A stretch of DNA of 39,591 nucleotides from Acidimicrobiia bacterium (GCA_016650365.1 JAENVV010000063.1:1-39591), one strand, 5' to 3'. Positions 7,653-16,290 are shown, counted from the first letter of the stretch. The notes: generated by a model from the letters alone, not told the origin. Made by a program: numbers and translations.

Positions 7653-8796
7653 GAGGACCGTGCATCCCGGTCCTGACCCAGAACTTGCCATTGCCTATCT
7701 CGACGGTACGGTTGGTGCCGATCCCCTGTTTGTCGAGGCACGACGATTGCGTGATGAGGGGAAGGGGCGGATCGTCACATACTCGCCAAAAGTCTTTATT
7801 CCTTTGACCACGATGTGTCGGGACCAGTGCACGTACTGCACATTCGTCAAACCTCCCGGAAATGGGGGGGAATATCTCACACCAGACGATGTGCTTGCAA
7901 TCGCCCTGGCCGGTGACCGCCATGGATGTACCGAAGCCTTGTTCACATTGGGCGATGCGCCAGAAGACAAATACCCGGCCGCCAGAGAGTTCCTGGCGTC
8001 GGTCGATTGCACGACGACCATGGACTATGTCGTGGCGATGACTGAACGAGTTCATGCGGAAACCGGGCTCTTTCCCCATGCCAATCCCGGGGTGATGGCT
8101 GAGAATGCGGTGGCCCGGTTACGGCGATCGAATCCCTCCATTGGACTGATGCTCGAGAACATTTCGCCCCGACTTACCGAACCCGGAATGCCCCACTTCA
8201 ACTGCCCCGATAAAGTGCCAGCTGTCAGAGTTGCCACAATCGAAGCGGCCGGACGCCAGAAGGTTCCATTCACGTCCGGGATTCTGGTTGGAATCGGCGA
8301 GACCAACGCTGAGATCGTAGATTCGTTGTTTGCCCTTGCCGACTTGCAGAGCCGCTGGGGGCATATCCAGGAGGTCATCATCCAGAACTTCCGGGCGAAG
8401 GCTGATACTCGCATGCGGTTCGGTGCCGAGCCGATCCCGAGTTGGTTTGCCAGGGTGGTAGCACTTGCTCGCTGGATCATGGGTCCGACCATGAACGTTC
8501 AGGTTCCGCCGAACCTGACCGAACGGTATGAGACGTACCTTGAGGCAGGAATCAACGATTGGGGTGGGGTTTCGCCCTTGACGATCGACTGGGTTAACCC
8601 CGAAGCGCCCTGGCCTCATCTGGCTGATCTCACCGCACGGACCACGGCGGCCGGCTTTGAGCTTCGGTCCCGGCTACCGGTCTACCCCGAATACATATCC
8701 GACGGTTGGCTTGACGCCGCGGTCCTGACGAAGGTCCGGGAGGCCACCACCGACGATGGGTACGGACATACTCCACAATTGGCCGAGAAAGGTTAG
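7651..8796 (+). CDS. cofG: 7,8-didemethyl-8-hydroxy-5-deazariboflavin (FO) synthase subunit 1, CofG
   Basis: A radical-SAM enzyme that, with CofH, makes FO, the chromophore of coenzyme F420. The cluster motif CRDQCTYC gives Cys56, Cys60 and Cys63. Downstream are FTLGDAPEDKYP, HANPGVM and the radical-SAM barrel, with SGILVGIGET near residue 212. In mycobacteria and streptomycetes CofG and CofH are usually fused as FbiC; here CofG ends with its own stop and CofH follows after 9 bp. The start is uncertain: GTG 7651 (381 aa) or GTG 7660 (378 aa), neither with an SD site. Confidence 0.95.
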   Translation: MRTVHPGPDPELAIAYLDGTVGADPLFVEARRLRDEGKGRIVTYSPKVFIPLTTMCRDQCTYCTFVKPPGNGGEYLTPDDVLAIALAGDRHGCTEALFTLGDAPEDKYPAAREFLASVDCTTTMDYVVAMTERVHAETGLFPHANPGVMAENAVARLRRSNPSIGLMLENISPRLTEPGMPHFNCPDKVPAVRVATIEAAGRQKVPFTSGILVGIGETNAEIVDSLFALADLQSRWGHIQEVIIQNFRAKADTRMRFGAEPIPSWFARVVALARWIMGPTMNVQVPPNLTERYETYLEAGINDWGGVSPLTIDWVNPEAPWPHLADLTARTTAAGFELRSRLPVYPEYISDGWLDAAVLTKVREATTDDGYGHTPQLAEKG

Positions 8797-8799
8797 ATT
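8794..8799 (+). promoter_or_regulatory. Candidate -10 box for cofH
   Basis: TAGATT, which begins with the cofG stop codon, ends exactly 6 nt before ATG 8806. This suggests a separate leaderless cofH transcript in addition to read-through from cofG. Confidence 0.4.
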
Positions 8800-8805
8800 C
8801 CTCGG

Positions 8806-10662
8806 ATGTTCACAACGTTCTTGCGGGTCCGCCCGACCTCCAGCATCCATGAACTAACCGCCGCGACGAGGGCTCGCGAGGGCACGACCACCCTGGAAGT
8901 CGACGGCCTCAACGCGGCTGATCGAACGGCCTGCCTGGCCGGTGGCCTGTTGCCGGTCGAAACAGCCGGGCCCGATGGAAAGCCGGCCGCCTGGGTGGTG
9001 GGTCCAGAAGATGCTCTGCGACTCGCCAAGCTGGCCGTGCCAGGGTGGCGGATTTCAGTGAGGGCTGACGGGGAGCGAGCCGTCATACTCGACGCGCTGG
9101 CCCGAAGCCAGGCATGTTTCCTACGGGTTGGTCGATCCGAGGTTGTCGAATATGTCGATCTGGTCGGCCTTCCCGGTTTGGAAGCGGTCGTTTCGGTGTT
9201 TGTCGACACCGTCGAAGATGCCAGGACCGCCTGGGAGGCAGGAGCGCGGGATCTTCTTCTTCGCGATTGGTCCAATAGCCAGATCGGTGAGCTCCGCTCG
9301 GTGGTCGGTGACCTGCGGGAACGGACGGCGTTCCCGGCCGGCGTGACGGTCGATGAGGGGAGAGTGGCTCTCGACGATGATGTCTTTACGGCGTGGCTGA
9401 ACCTGATAGATGCTGCCGGGTGGGCTCGTCCCAGGTACAGCTGGGCCCCCGGCAAGGATGAGGCGCCACCCGTCCCGTCCGGGCGGGTATCGGCTCAGTG
9501 GCCAGATGGTGTGTGGGTCGGTGGCCAGGCGCCAGCTGCGCTCGATGGGGCCGGTTCCCTCCGACCGATCCTGCAACGTTCTCTCGAGGGAGTCGCACCG
9601 ACCGTCGATGAGCTCGAGCAGCTCTTTCAGGCCAGAGGCGATCAGGTTGATGCGGTGGCGTTCGTCGCAGATTGTTTGCGAGAAAGAACGAATGGACCGC
9701 AAGTCACATACGTCGTGAACCGCAATATCAACTACACGAACATGTGCTATTTCAAGTGCGGGTTCTGCGCATTCTCCAAGGGACCCAAGAGCCTTAACCT
9801 GCGCGGCGATCCGTATTTGATGGGAGTCGATGAGATCGTCGGCTGGACCAAGGAGGCCTGGGACCGGGGGGCGACGGAGGTCACCCTGCAAGGCGGGATC
9901 CACCCGGAGTTCACGGGTGACTTCTATGCGGGCGTCGTTCGGGCCATCAAAGCCGAATTACCGGAAATGCATATCCATGGGTTCACGCCGCTAGAGGTCT
10001 GGCAAGGTGCCGAGACGCTTGGTGTCTCCGTGAAAGTGTTCCTCTCCCAACTCAAAGAGGCCGGTCTCGGAACGTTGCCAGGAACTGCGGCCGAAATACT
10101 CGACGATTCGGTCAGGGAACACCTGTGTCCGGACAAGATTCGAACCTCCCAGTGGTCAGAAGTCATGATTACGGCCCATGAGATGGGCTTGCGGGCTACG
10201 GCGACGGTGATGTTCGGCCATATTGACGCCCCGCGATCATGGGCGAATCACTACGAGGTAATACGCCAGATTCAGCGGCGAACCGGCGGCTTCACGGAGT
10301 TCGTTCCCCTGTCTTTCGTTCATATGGGCGCCCCGATTTGGTTGCGGGGCCGTTCCCGGCCCGGACCGACCTGGGACGAAGTGGTTTTGATCCACGCCGT
10401 AGCCCGGATCGCGTTCGATGGGCTAATCGACAACATCCAGGCGTCGTGGGTGAAACTCGGTGTCGATGGCGCCCAGCGTCTGCTGTCCGCCGGCTGCAAT
10501 GACTTAGGTGGGACGCTCATGGGTGAGATCATCACCCGTTCGGCCGGGGCGGCGCACGGAACGGAGATAACGCCGGAGGAACTCCGTACCGCCATCGTGG
10601 ATGTTGGCCGGATCCCGGCATTGCGCAGCACGCTCTATGAGGTTCTCCAGACCACCTTCTGA
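8806..10662 (+). CDS. cofH: FO synthase subunit 2, CofH, with a long N-terminal extension
   Basis: The C-terminal half (from about residue 245) is a full CofH radical-SAM domain that joins 5-amino-6-ribitylamino-uracil to tyrosine. It contains VTYVVNRNINYTNMC, the motif CYFKCGFC (Cys314, Cys318, Cys321), TLQGGIHPE, PGTAAEILDD, ATVMFGHID, TGGFTEFVPLSF and NDLGGTLM. Stand-alone CofH has these cysteines near residue 70-80, so about 235 extra residues precede the domain in one uninterrupted frame. The extension looks alpha/beta (for example VVSVFVDTVEDARTAWEAG followed by ARDLLLRD) but matches nothing I can name and is not a second CofG. No SD site is seen; the start rests on TAGATT-6-ATG. Confidence 0.93.
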   Translation: MFTTFLRVRPTSSIHELTAATRAREGTTTLEVDGLNAADRTACLAGGLLPVETAGPDGKPAAWVVGPEDALRLAKLAVPGWRISVRADGERAVILDALARSQACFLRVGRSEVVEYVDLVGLPGLEAVVSVFVDTVEDARTAWEAGARDLLLRDWSNSQIGELRSVVGDLRERTAFPAGVTVDEGRVALDDDVFTAWLNLIDAAGWARPRYSWAPGKDEAPPVPSGRVSAQWPDGVWVGGQAPAALDGAGSLRPILQRSLEGVAPTVDELEQLFQARGDQVDAVAFVADCLRERTNGPQVTYVVNRNINYTNMCYFKCGFCAFSKGPKSLNLRGDPYLMGVDEIVGWTKEAWDRGATEVTLQGGIHPEFTGDFYAGVVRAIKAELPEMHIHGFTPLEVWQGAETLGVSVKVFLSQLKEAGLGTLPGTAAEILDDSVREHLCPDKIRTSQWSEVMITAHEMGLRATATVMFGHIDAPRSWANHYEVIRQIQRRTGGFTEFVPLSFVHMGAPIWLRGRSRPGPTWDEVVLIHAVARIAFDGLIDNIQASWVKLGVDGAQRLLSAGCNDLGGTLMGEIITRSAGAAHGTEITPEELRTAIVDVGRIPALRSTLYEVLQTTF

Positions 10663-10696
10663 GCCGGGGATTCACGCTAGATCGCCCCTCGGGGAG

Positions 10697-10702
10697 TAAC
10701 GT
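10697..10702 (+). promoter_or_regulatory. Candidate -10 box for the split-barrel flavoprotein gene
   Basis: TAACGT ends exactly 6 nt before ATG 10709, the spacing expected for a leaderless start. A GGGGAG stretch lies just upstream but is too far from the ATG to act as an SD site. Confidence 0.4.
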
Positions 10703-10708
10703 CCTGGG

Positions 10709-11254
10709 ATGGGCAGCTCCTTTGACTCTGTTTCTCATGAAACCGCCGCCTGGATCGGGCAACAGCGGATGTTTTTTGTCGCGACCGCCCCACTCGGCGA
10801 GTCCGGCCATGTCAACGTTTCACCGAAAGGCCTTGATACGTTCCTTCTGGTCGGACCCAACCAGGCGGCCTATCTCGATCTGACCGGGTCCGGGGCCGAG
10901 ACGATCGCTCACCTGCGTGAAAATGGCCGGATCACCTTCATGTTTTGTGCATTCGAAGGAAACCCTGAGATCGTCAGGTTGTATGGCCGGGGCCGGGTTG
11001 TTTTTCCCCAAGACGACGAATTTGTGAGTCTGGTCAGCAGGTTTGCGCCCCGGCCCGGCATCCGATCCGTGATCGTGGCTGATATCGACAGAGTCGGGTC
11101 GTCCTGCGGATTTGGTGTGCCTTTGATGGAGTTCTCTGGTGATCGGGACCGGCTCGATCGCTGGGCGATGGCCAAGGGCGAGGCCCACCTGCCGGGTTAT
11201 TGGGCATCGAAGAACGCCAGAAGTATTGATGGTTTGCGGGCGGTGGGTGATTGA
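10709..11254 (+). CDS. Pyridoxamine 5'-phosphate oxidase-like FMN-binding protein
   Basis: A 181-residue split-barrel flavoprotein of the PNPOx-like superfamily. The visible pattern is QQRMFFVATAPLGESGHVN, then SPKGLDTF, then LTGSGAETIAHLRENGRIT, and near the C-terminus SSCGFGVPLM and YWASKNARSIDGL. This subgroup is widespread in Actinomycetota and its substrate is generally unknown. The superfamily includes both FMN and F420 users, and placement directly after cofG-cofH makes an F420-linked role conceivable, but nothing in the sequence proves it. Its stop overlaps the next start (TGATG), so it is coupled to the histidine kinase gene. Confidence 0.85.
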   Translation: MGSSFDSVSHETAAWIGQQRMFFVATAPLGESGHVNVSPKGLDTFLLVGPNQAAYLDLTGSGAETIAHLRENGRITFMFCAFEGNPEIVRLYGRGRVVFPQDDEFVSLVSRFAPRPGIRSVIVADIDRVGSSCGFGVPLMEFSGDRDRLDRWAMAKGEAHLPGYWASKNARSIDGLRAVGD

Positions 11255-12360
11255 TGGCGTCACTCGAAACCACTCTGCGGCGGATCATCGTGGGTTATCG
11301 GGCGATTGCGATGCTCTGGTTGCTTTCGTTGGCTCTGGTTGCCCTGACTTCCGCCCAGCAGGCAGAACGCCCGGCGGTCATCGTTGCTGCAGTCGCATTG
11401 GCCGCGGCCTGGACGGCTCTGACCCTTTGGGTCTCGTTTTGGCGGCCGGCAATGTTTCGAAGTTGGGCATTCCTAGGTCTCGACACTCTCGTAAGCGCCC
11501 TGATCCTGGTCTCTCCCAACCTGGCTGGATCCCCGAACTTCGTCGGGGGATACCCGCTCTCGTCGGTTCTCATCGGCGTTCTCGGAAAGGGATTGCCGGG
11601 GGCGGCGGCACCGGTGCTCGTTCTCGTGAGCCTGGTACTCATCCAGATCGGGATTGGAGATCGGATCGGCGACCCGACGGTGCTCAGTTCGAACGTGTTG
11701 ATTTACCCGTTCATGGCCGCCCCGGTGACCTGGGCCGTTGGAGCGCTGAGACGTTCGGACCGAATGCGAATGTCTGCCGAAAGGAATCTGGAGGAGGAGC
11801 GAGCTGATCGGATCCGGGCAGAAGAACGGTCGGATTTGGCCGCTCATCTTCACGACTCCGTTTTGCAGACCCTGGCGCTCATTCAACGCAGTAGTACGGA
11901 CCCCGATGAAGTTGTGGCGTTGGCGAGGGGTCAGGAGCGTGACCTGCGCGCCTGGTTGTATGGGTCACAACTCGACGGCGAATCTTTCGAATCGACTTTG
12001 ATTGCCTCGGCGGCCGAAGTCGAAGACGCCTACAAGGTGCGTGTGGAGTTGGTTACGGTCGGTGATGCCTACCTCAATGATGGTTTACGGAGCCTCGTCG
12101 CCGCGGCCAGAGAGGCGATGGTCAATGCAGCCAAGCATTCTGGAGCATCGGAGGTCTCGGTTTTCGCCGAGGTCGCCAACGAACGGGTGATGGTCTTTGT
12201 GCGCGATCGGGGATCCGGCTTTGACCAGAACAACGTTCCGCCTGATCGAAAGGGCGTGTCGGAATCCATCAAGGGTCGGATGAGCCGTCACGGCGGTTCT
12301 TCGGTAATTCAGTCGGATCCAGGCCTCGGAACGGAAGTCCGGCTTACCATGCAGCTATGA
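11254..12360 (+). CDS. NarL/DegS-type sensor histidine kinase
   Basis: A 368-residue membrane kinase. Residues 1-165 hold about six hydrophobic segments with short loops and no large external domain, so the signal is probably sensed in or near the membrane. A short coiled stretch rich in Arg and Glu leads to a HisKA_3 domain with AAHLHDSVLQTLALI, where His200 is the phosphorylation site. The ATPase domain follows, with REAMVNAAKHSGA (N box), VFVRDRGSGFD (G1) and GVSESIKGRMSRHGG. ATG 11254 overlaps the upstream TGA. A TTG one codon earlier is possible but less likely. The 3' end overlaps the regulator gene by 4 nt. Confidence 0.93.
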   Translation: MASLETTLRRIIVGYRAIAMLWLLSLALVALTSAQQAERPAVIVAAVALAAAWTALTLWVSFWRPAMFRSWAFLGLDTLVSALILVSPNLAGSPNFVGGYPLSSVLIGVLGKGLPGAAAPVLVLVSLVLIQIGIGDRIGDPTVLSSNVLIYPFMAAPVTWAVGALRRSDRMRMSAERNLEEERADRIRAEERSDLAAHLHDSVLQTLALIQRSSTDPDEVVALARGQERDLRAWLYGSQLDGESFESTLIASAAEVEDAYKVRVELVTVGDAYLNDGLRSLVAAAREAMVNAAKHSGASEVSVFAEVANERVMVFVRDRGSGFDQNNVPPDRKGVSESIKGRMSRHGGSSVIQSDPGLGTEVRLTMQL

Positions 12361-12998
12361 CGGAACCGATTCGGGTATTCATCGTTGATGATCATGATCT
12401 ATTCAGAGCGGGAGTCCGCAATGAATTGGGGTCGGCGATTGAGGTCGTCGGCGAGGCCAGCGAGGTTGACGCTGCTATCGAGCTTATCGCTGAGCGTTCC
12501 CCCGATGTGGTGCTCCTCGATGTCCACATGCCTGGCGGGGGAGGCAAGGCGGTTCTGGAGGGGGTCAACGAAGCAAACCCGGGCGTGGCTTTCCTGGCTT
12601 TGTCGGCCTCGGACGCCGCCGAAGATGTTGTGGCAATCATCCGGGCAGGCGCTCGCGGTTATGTGACGAAAACGATTGCCCCCCATGAGCTCGTGGCGGC
12701 CATCGAACGGGTTCATGGTGGTGATGCGGTGTTCTCGCCGCGATTGGCCGGGTTTGTACTTGACGCGTTCTCGCACATTGCGATTGCCGACATCGATCCG
12801 GAGTTGGATCTTCTTACCGATCGTGAGCGCGATGTGCTGCGTCACATTGCCAGGGGGTATACCTACAAAGAGACCGGGGAACAGTTGTTTATTTCCGTCA
12901 AAACGGTCGAGTCACACATGTCGTCGGTTTTACGCAAGCTTCAACTGTCAAACCGGCATGAGCTGACCAAATGGGCCACCGATCGCAAGCTTATTTAG
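12357..12998 (+). CDS. NarL/LuxR-family response regulator
   Basis: The cognate regulator of the kinase, overlapping it by ATGA. It has 213 residues. The receiver domain (1-120) has the acidic pair in FIVDDHDLFRAGV, phospho-acceptor Asp55 in VVLLDVHMPG, and the conserved Lys in GYVTKTIAPHEL. The C-terminal LuxR helix-turn-helix (about 147-210) reads LTDRERDVLRHIARG, then LFISVKTVESHMSSVLRKL. Targets are unknown. The gene converges with the acidic YbjQ-domain gene, leaving 6 bp between stops. Confidence 0.95.
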   Translation: MTEPIRVFIVDDHDLFRAGVRNELGSAIEVVGEASEVDAAIELIAERSPDVVLLDVHMPGGGGKAVLEGVNEANPGVAFLALSASDAAEDVVAIIRAGARGYVTKTIAPHELVAAIERVHGGDAVFSPRLAGFVLDAFSHIAIADIDPELDLLTDRERDVLRHIARGYTYKETGEQLFISVKTVESHMSSVLRKLQLSNRHELTKWATDRKLI

Positions 12999-13004
12999 CG
13001 CTGT

Positions 13005-15524
13005 TCAGCGGGCGGTGATTGGTTTCAGGGTGACCGCAGTGCCTGAGACCGTCACAAGTATCTGATCCCCAACCGGTTGAATGGCATGCGCCACCGCGAC
13101 GATGGCGTGAGCGCCCCGGAGAACCCCGTCCTCGGTGAGTGCATCAATGGCCGCTCTCCGGCCGATTGCCACCGTCTCGACGTCGTGCGAGGCAACCATC
13201 GAGTCCGCCACGGCCAGGCCGAGGAACTCATCGATGTCGTATCCGGAAACGGTTGGCAGGTTGGTTACGATCATGCGCCACGTTTCGACTCCCTCGTCGT
13301 CTTGCACCCAACCCTCGTAGGCCTCGTCACTTCGGGTACCCCAGTCTTCCGGGATTGGTTTCTTCTCACTGACTCCGGTGGTAGTCGTCCCTACGATCGC
13401 AGGTGGGTTTGTGGAGATTGGTGAGTTGGATTCTGCGCCGGTTTGCGGGCTGAAATCCATCGGGACGTCCGATGGAAACATTGCCTCAACCGCGGCCGCC
13501 GGGTCATCTCCGGTCGATTTAAGGTCGTCGGCGTCGACTTTGGTCAGATCTGAATCGTGGCCAGACGAGAATGGGTCGGGATCGAAGCTGGGGGTGGTGG
13601 CCTGCATGGGTGGCAGGGGTGGGATGGGGCTTGCGTCGTCGTTGATCTCGACGGATCCCGGGTCTGCCTGGGTTTCGCCATCCGGCTGGGGCGCGTCGAC
13701 CCCGTCAGCACCGTTGTCTTCGTTTGTCAGGACGGCCACATATTCGGAATCTTTTGCCTCGCCGGCTCGAGTTTCGCCGTTGTCGGCGTCGGCCGCCGGT
13801 TCCGTTGCCTCGCCCGAGGTATCCGTGTCCGTGTCCTCAGCTGAGACCTCATCTGAGACCTCAGATGAGACCTCAGCTGGGGACTCAACAGGCGAGTCAT
13901 CTGCGGACTCGGCGGGCGCCGCGACCGACGGGCCGATTTCCGCATGGGGTTCGTCGTCAACAAGAAAATCCGGGAGGTCGTCAACGGTCGGACTATCGCC
14001 AGGCGTGAACCTGACTGGCTGCTCGGTTTCGATTGCGGCGGCCGCGGCCGCAACAGCCGCGATGGCAGCTTCGCCTGATCCGAAAATCGCAGCAAATGGA
14101 TCGTCCGGCCCCTCGGGTGCACCACCAAGCACAGCTCCGAAGATCGACTCAGGGCTCTCAGGCGTCTCACTCGTCTCGCCGTCTCCAAGGCTCTCAAGCT
14201 CGTGATATACCGAGGGGGGCGACGTATGGGTGCTGAAATCGGGCTCGGCGAAATCCGAAGAGATGTCAAGGGTGGCGTCACCTGGCGCGGACTCCGGTTC
14301 ATCTTCGGCCTCGTCATCGACCGGAACGTCGAGGTTGAGGTGGGTTTCGACGTCGGGGTCGGTTGTCATCTCTGGACCGTTGGCAGGCATACCAGCCATC
14401 TCGATTTCGACCGCTACGTCATCGACCGGAGCGTCGATGGAAGTCATGAACTCCGGAAAGAAGTCGTGCGCGTCACCGGTTGGCACGTCGGACGGATCCA
14501 AGGTAATCGAATCGGCGGTCTGATCGCCCAAAGCTTGCAGTGTCTCGGCGAGTTCGGCTTCAATACTTTCGACATCCTCGAACGCCATATCGATAGGACC
14601 CTGGTCGTCAAGCGAGTCGGCGTCGCCGGTTAGTTCGATGGAGCCAAAGTCTACGGATCCTTCGTCGAACTGAATGGCGGCGATATCGGGTACGTCCACA
14701 GCCGAGAGATCGCCGAATGATGAGGAGATGTCTTCGAGTGGTGCGGGCAAGTCTTCAAAAATGGCGTCGCTCGCGCCTAGTCCCGGGATGTCGATCGAAG
14801 TGTCGGCCGCCAGGTCGCCAAAGGCGCCCTCCAGACCTTCTCCGGCAATCTCCGGGGGGGCTGGAAGGGGTTCTTCCGATGATGCAGCGTCCGAAGAAGG
14901 TTCGGTTTCAGACGCGTCTGGCGCATCGACGGGCGATGAGTCGTCCCCCGTGGCCATGGCACGTGGGGGAACGGTTGGGGAACTCCCGAACAGCCCGGAT
15001 GCGGCCAATAGCGGGTTGAGGCGACGTCGGGATGGAACCGGCGAGTCGTCCGTCTCGGATGCGCCTGCCGAACCTACCTGGTCTGGATCGATTTCGAGCG
15101 CTGAGAGGTCACCCGACTCGCCTTCGACGAGGTCACTGGACTCTGCGGTGTCAGATGCCTGAGTTTCGGCGCTGTCTGAGAACCCTTCGAAGTCGGCAAA
15201 TCCGCCAAGATCACCGAGATCCAGATCTTGATCGCCCTTGGACTCGTCGGGAATGATCGGATCTTCTGAGGGTGCTTCTGGTGCGAACTCCAGGTCTGCG
15301 TCGACCGCAGCGTTGGATGGATGAGCCTCCGATAGCGACTCCTCCAGCGGACCAGGGATGGTCGACGCGCTCTGTGCTTCGATGGTTGATAGATCGGCAA
15401 GATCGTCAGGCAGGTCATCTTGATGTGCTTGGGGTGCAGGTGGCGCGGCGGCCTCGGTTGCGCTGTCCGTGTCGGGGTCGCCCAAACCCCATGGGTGACC
15501 GCTTGTGAAGTCGTTGTCAGACAC
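13005..15524 (-). CDS. Very acidic 839-residue protein with a C-terminal YbjQ-like (UPF0145) domain
   Basis: Residues 1 to about 720 are low-complexity, dominated by Asp, Glu, Ser, Ala and Pro, and are almost certainly disordered. There is an Ala run near the middle and a short SEVSDEVSAED-like repeat. The last 110 residues are folded: WRMIVTNLPTVSGYDIDEFL, a helix with AIGRRAAIDALTEDG, then GAHAIVAVAHAI and ILVTVSGTAVTLKPI. That follows the YbjQ pattern (TTPTLEG...GADAVVG...VSVSGTAV). YbjQ proteins are normally about 100-110 residues and their role is not settled. There is no signal peptide or membrane segment. GTG 15524 is preferred over ATG 15539 because the SD AGGAGA lies between them, about 6 nt before GTG. 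Confidence 0.8.
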   Translation of the reverse strand: MSDNDFTSGHPWGLGDPDTDSATEAAAPPAPQAHQDDLPDDLADLSTIEAQSASTIPGPLEESLSEAHPSNAAVDADLEFAPEAPSEDPIIPDESKGDQDLDLGDLGGFADFEGFSDSAETQASDTAESSDLVEGESGDLSALEIDPDQVGSAGASETDDSPVPSRRRLNPLLAASGLFGSSPTVPPRAMATGDDSSPVDAPDASETEPSSDAASSEEPLPAPPEIAGEGLEGAFGDLAADTSIDIPGLGASDAIFEDLPAPLEDISSSFGDLSAVDVPDIAAIQFDEGSVDFGSIELTGDADSLDDQGPIDMAFEDVESIEAELAETLQALGDQTADSITLDPSDVPTGDAHDFFPEFMTSIDAPVDDVAVEIEMAGMPANGPEMTTDPDVETHLNLDVPVDDEAEDEPESAPGDATLDISSDFAEPDFSTHTSPPSVYHELESLGDGETSETPESPESIFGAVLGGAPEGPDDPFAAIFGSGEAAIAAVAAAAAAIETEQPVRFTPGDSPTVDDLPDFLVDDEPHAEIGPSVAAPAESADDSPVESPAEVSSEVSDEVSAEDTDTDTSGEATEPAADADNGETRAGEAKDSEYVAVLTNEDNGADGVDAPQPDGETQADPGSVEINDDASPIPPLPPMQATTPSFDPDPFSSGHDSDLTKVDADDLKSTGDDPAAAVEAMFPSDVPMDFSPQTGAESNSPISTNPPAIVGTTTTGVSEKKPIPEDWGTRSDEAYEGWVQDDEGVETWRMIVTNLPTVSGYDIDEFLGLAVADSMVASHDVETVAIGRRAAIDALTEDGVLRGAHAIVAVAHAIQPVGDQILVTVSGTAVTLKPITAR
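13831..13878 (-). repeat. Four 12-nt tandem repeats inside the acidic protein gene
   Basis: On the plus strand the units are GTGTCCTCAGCT, GAGACCTCATCT, GAGACCTCAGAT and GAGACCTCAGCT. They are in frame and encode repeated acidic Ser/Glu/Val quartets. This is coding microsatellite expansion in the disordered region, not a CRISPR array. Confidence 0.8.
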
Positions 15525-15601
15525 CTGGATTCTCCTCATGGCGACGTATTAGGGAGGATACTCCACCCCCGGTCCTTCGACCTACTACCTTTCTATCGGT
15601 C

Positions 15602-16264
15602 ATGAGAGTCACGGTCCTAACCATCTTTCCAGAGTTTTTTGACTCTCCGCTCGGAGTGAGCATCGTCAAACGTGCCCGTGACCTCGGGGTTCTTGAGATC
15701 GACATTCGCGATCTCCGCACGTACGGACTCGGCACTCACCGACAGGTCGACGATGCTCCGTTCGGAGGGGGAGCGGGCATGGTGATGATGGTCGAACCCT
15801 TCCACAATGCCCTCGGACCCCTGGCTGAATCCCATCGGGTTCTCATGTCGCCGTCTGGCGACCGATTGACCCAGTCGACATTGGACCGATGGGCCACCCT
15901 GGATCATCTCACGCTCGTATGCGGGCGATACGAAGGAATAGACGAACGGGTGACCGATCACCATATCGACGAAGTTGTCTCATTGGCAGACGTGGTGCTG
16001 GCCGGCGGAGAAGTCGCTGCGCTGGCCATCATTGAGGGTGTGGCGCGGCTCCTCGAGGGTGTTCTGGGCAATCCCGAATCGACCGGGCATGAATCGTTCC
16101 GCGACGGACTCCTGGAGGAACCGCAATACACGCGTCCGTCGGAGTTCAACGGATGGACCGTCCCGGAAGTTCTCTTGAGTGGCGATCACGCCAGGATTGC
16201 CGCCTGGCGGCATGAGCAGCGTATCATTCGTACCCGAAACCGCCGACCCGACCTGCTGGATTGA
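15602..16264 (+). CDS. trmD: tRNA (guanine-N1-)-methyltransferase TrmD
   Basis: It methylates G37 next to the anticodon using S-adenosylmethionine, preventing +1 frameshifts. At 220 residues it begins MRVTVLTIFPEFFDSPLG and contains THRQVDDAPFGGGAGMVM, the knot-region motifs LVCGRYEGIDERV and SLADVVLAGGEVAALAI, and the catalytic-loop block SFRDGLLEEPQYTRPSEF followed by VPEVLLSGDHARI. ATG 15602 has no SD site. It is divergent from the acidic YbjQ-domain gene across 77 bp. Confidence 0.97.
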   Translation: MRVTVLTIFPEFFDSPLGVSIVKRARDLGVLEIDIRDLRTYGLGTHRQVDDAPFGGGAGMVMMVEPFHNALGPLAESHRVLMSPSGDRLTQSTLDRWATLDHLTLVCGRYEGIDERVTDHHIDEVVSLADVVLAGGEVAALAIIEGVARLLEGVLGNPESTGHESFRDGLLEEPQYTRPSEFNGWTVPEVLLSGDHARIAAWRHEQRIIRTRNRRPDLLD

Positions 16265-16287
16265 CACCCGACCAGGAGTGGTAACAT
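16261..16287 (+). promoter_or_regulatory. Candidate rplS promoter overlapping the trmD stop codon
   Basis: A perfect -35 TTGACA (16261-16266) includes the trmD TGA stop. TAACAT (16282-16287) lies 15 bp downstream, and ACATAT gives the alternative 17-bp spacing. Transcription would start near 16294, about 50 nt before rplS, giving rplS-lepB its own promoter. Confidence 0.5.
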
Positions 16288-16290
16288 ATT

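Noticed and set aside
13831-13878. Short regular repeats resembling a CRISPR array
   Set aside because: The units are 12 nt, directly tandem without spacers, and in frame within a coding low-complexity region.
13378-14205. 275-codon open frame on the plus strand
   Set aside because: It is antisense to the acidic YbjQ-domain gene. The Ser/Gly/Ala-rich product is the mirror of Asp/Glu/Ser-rich codons, and there is no SD site or family match.
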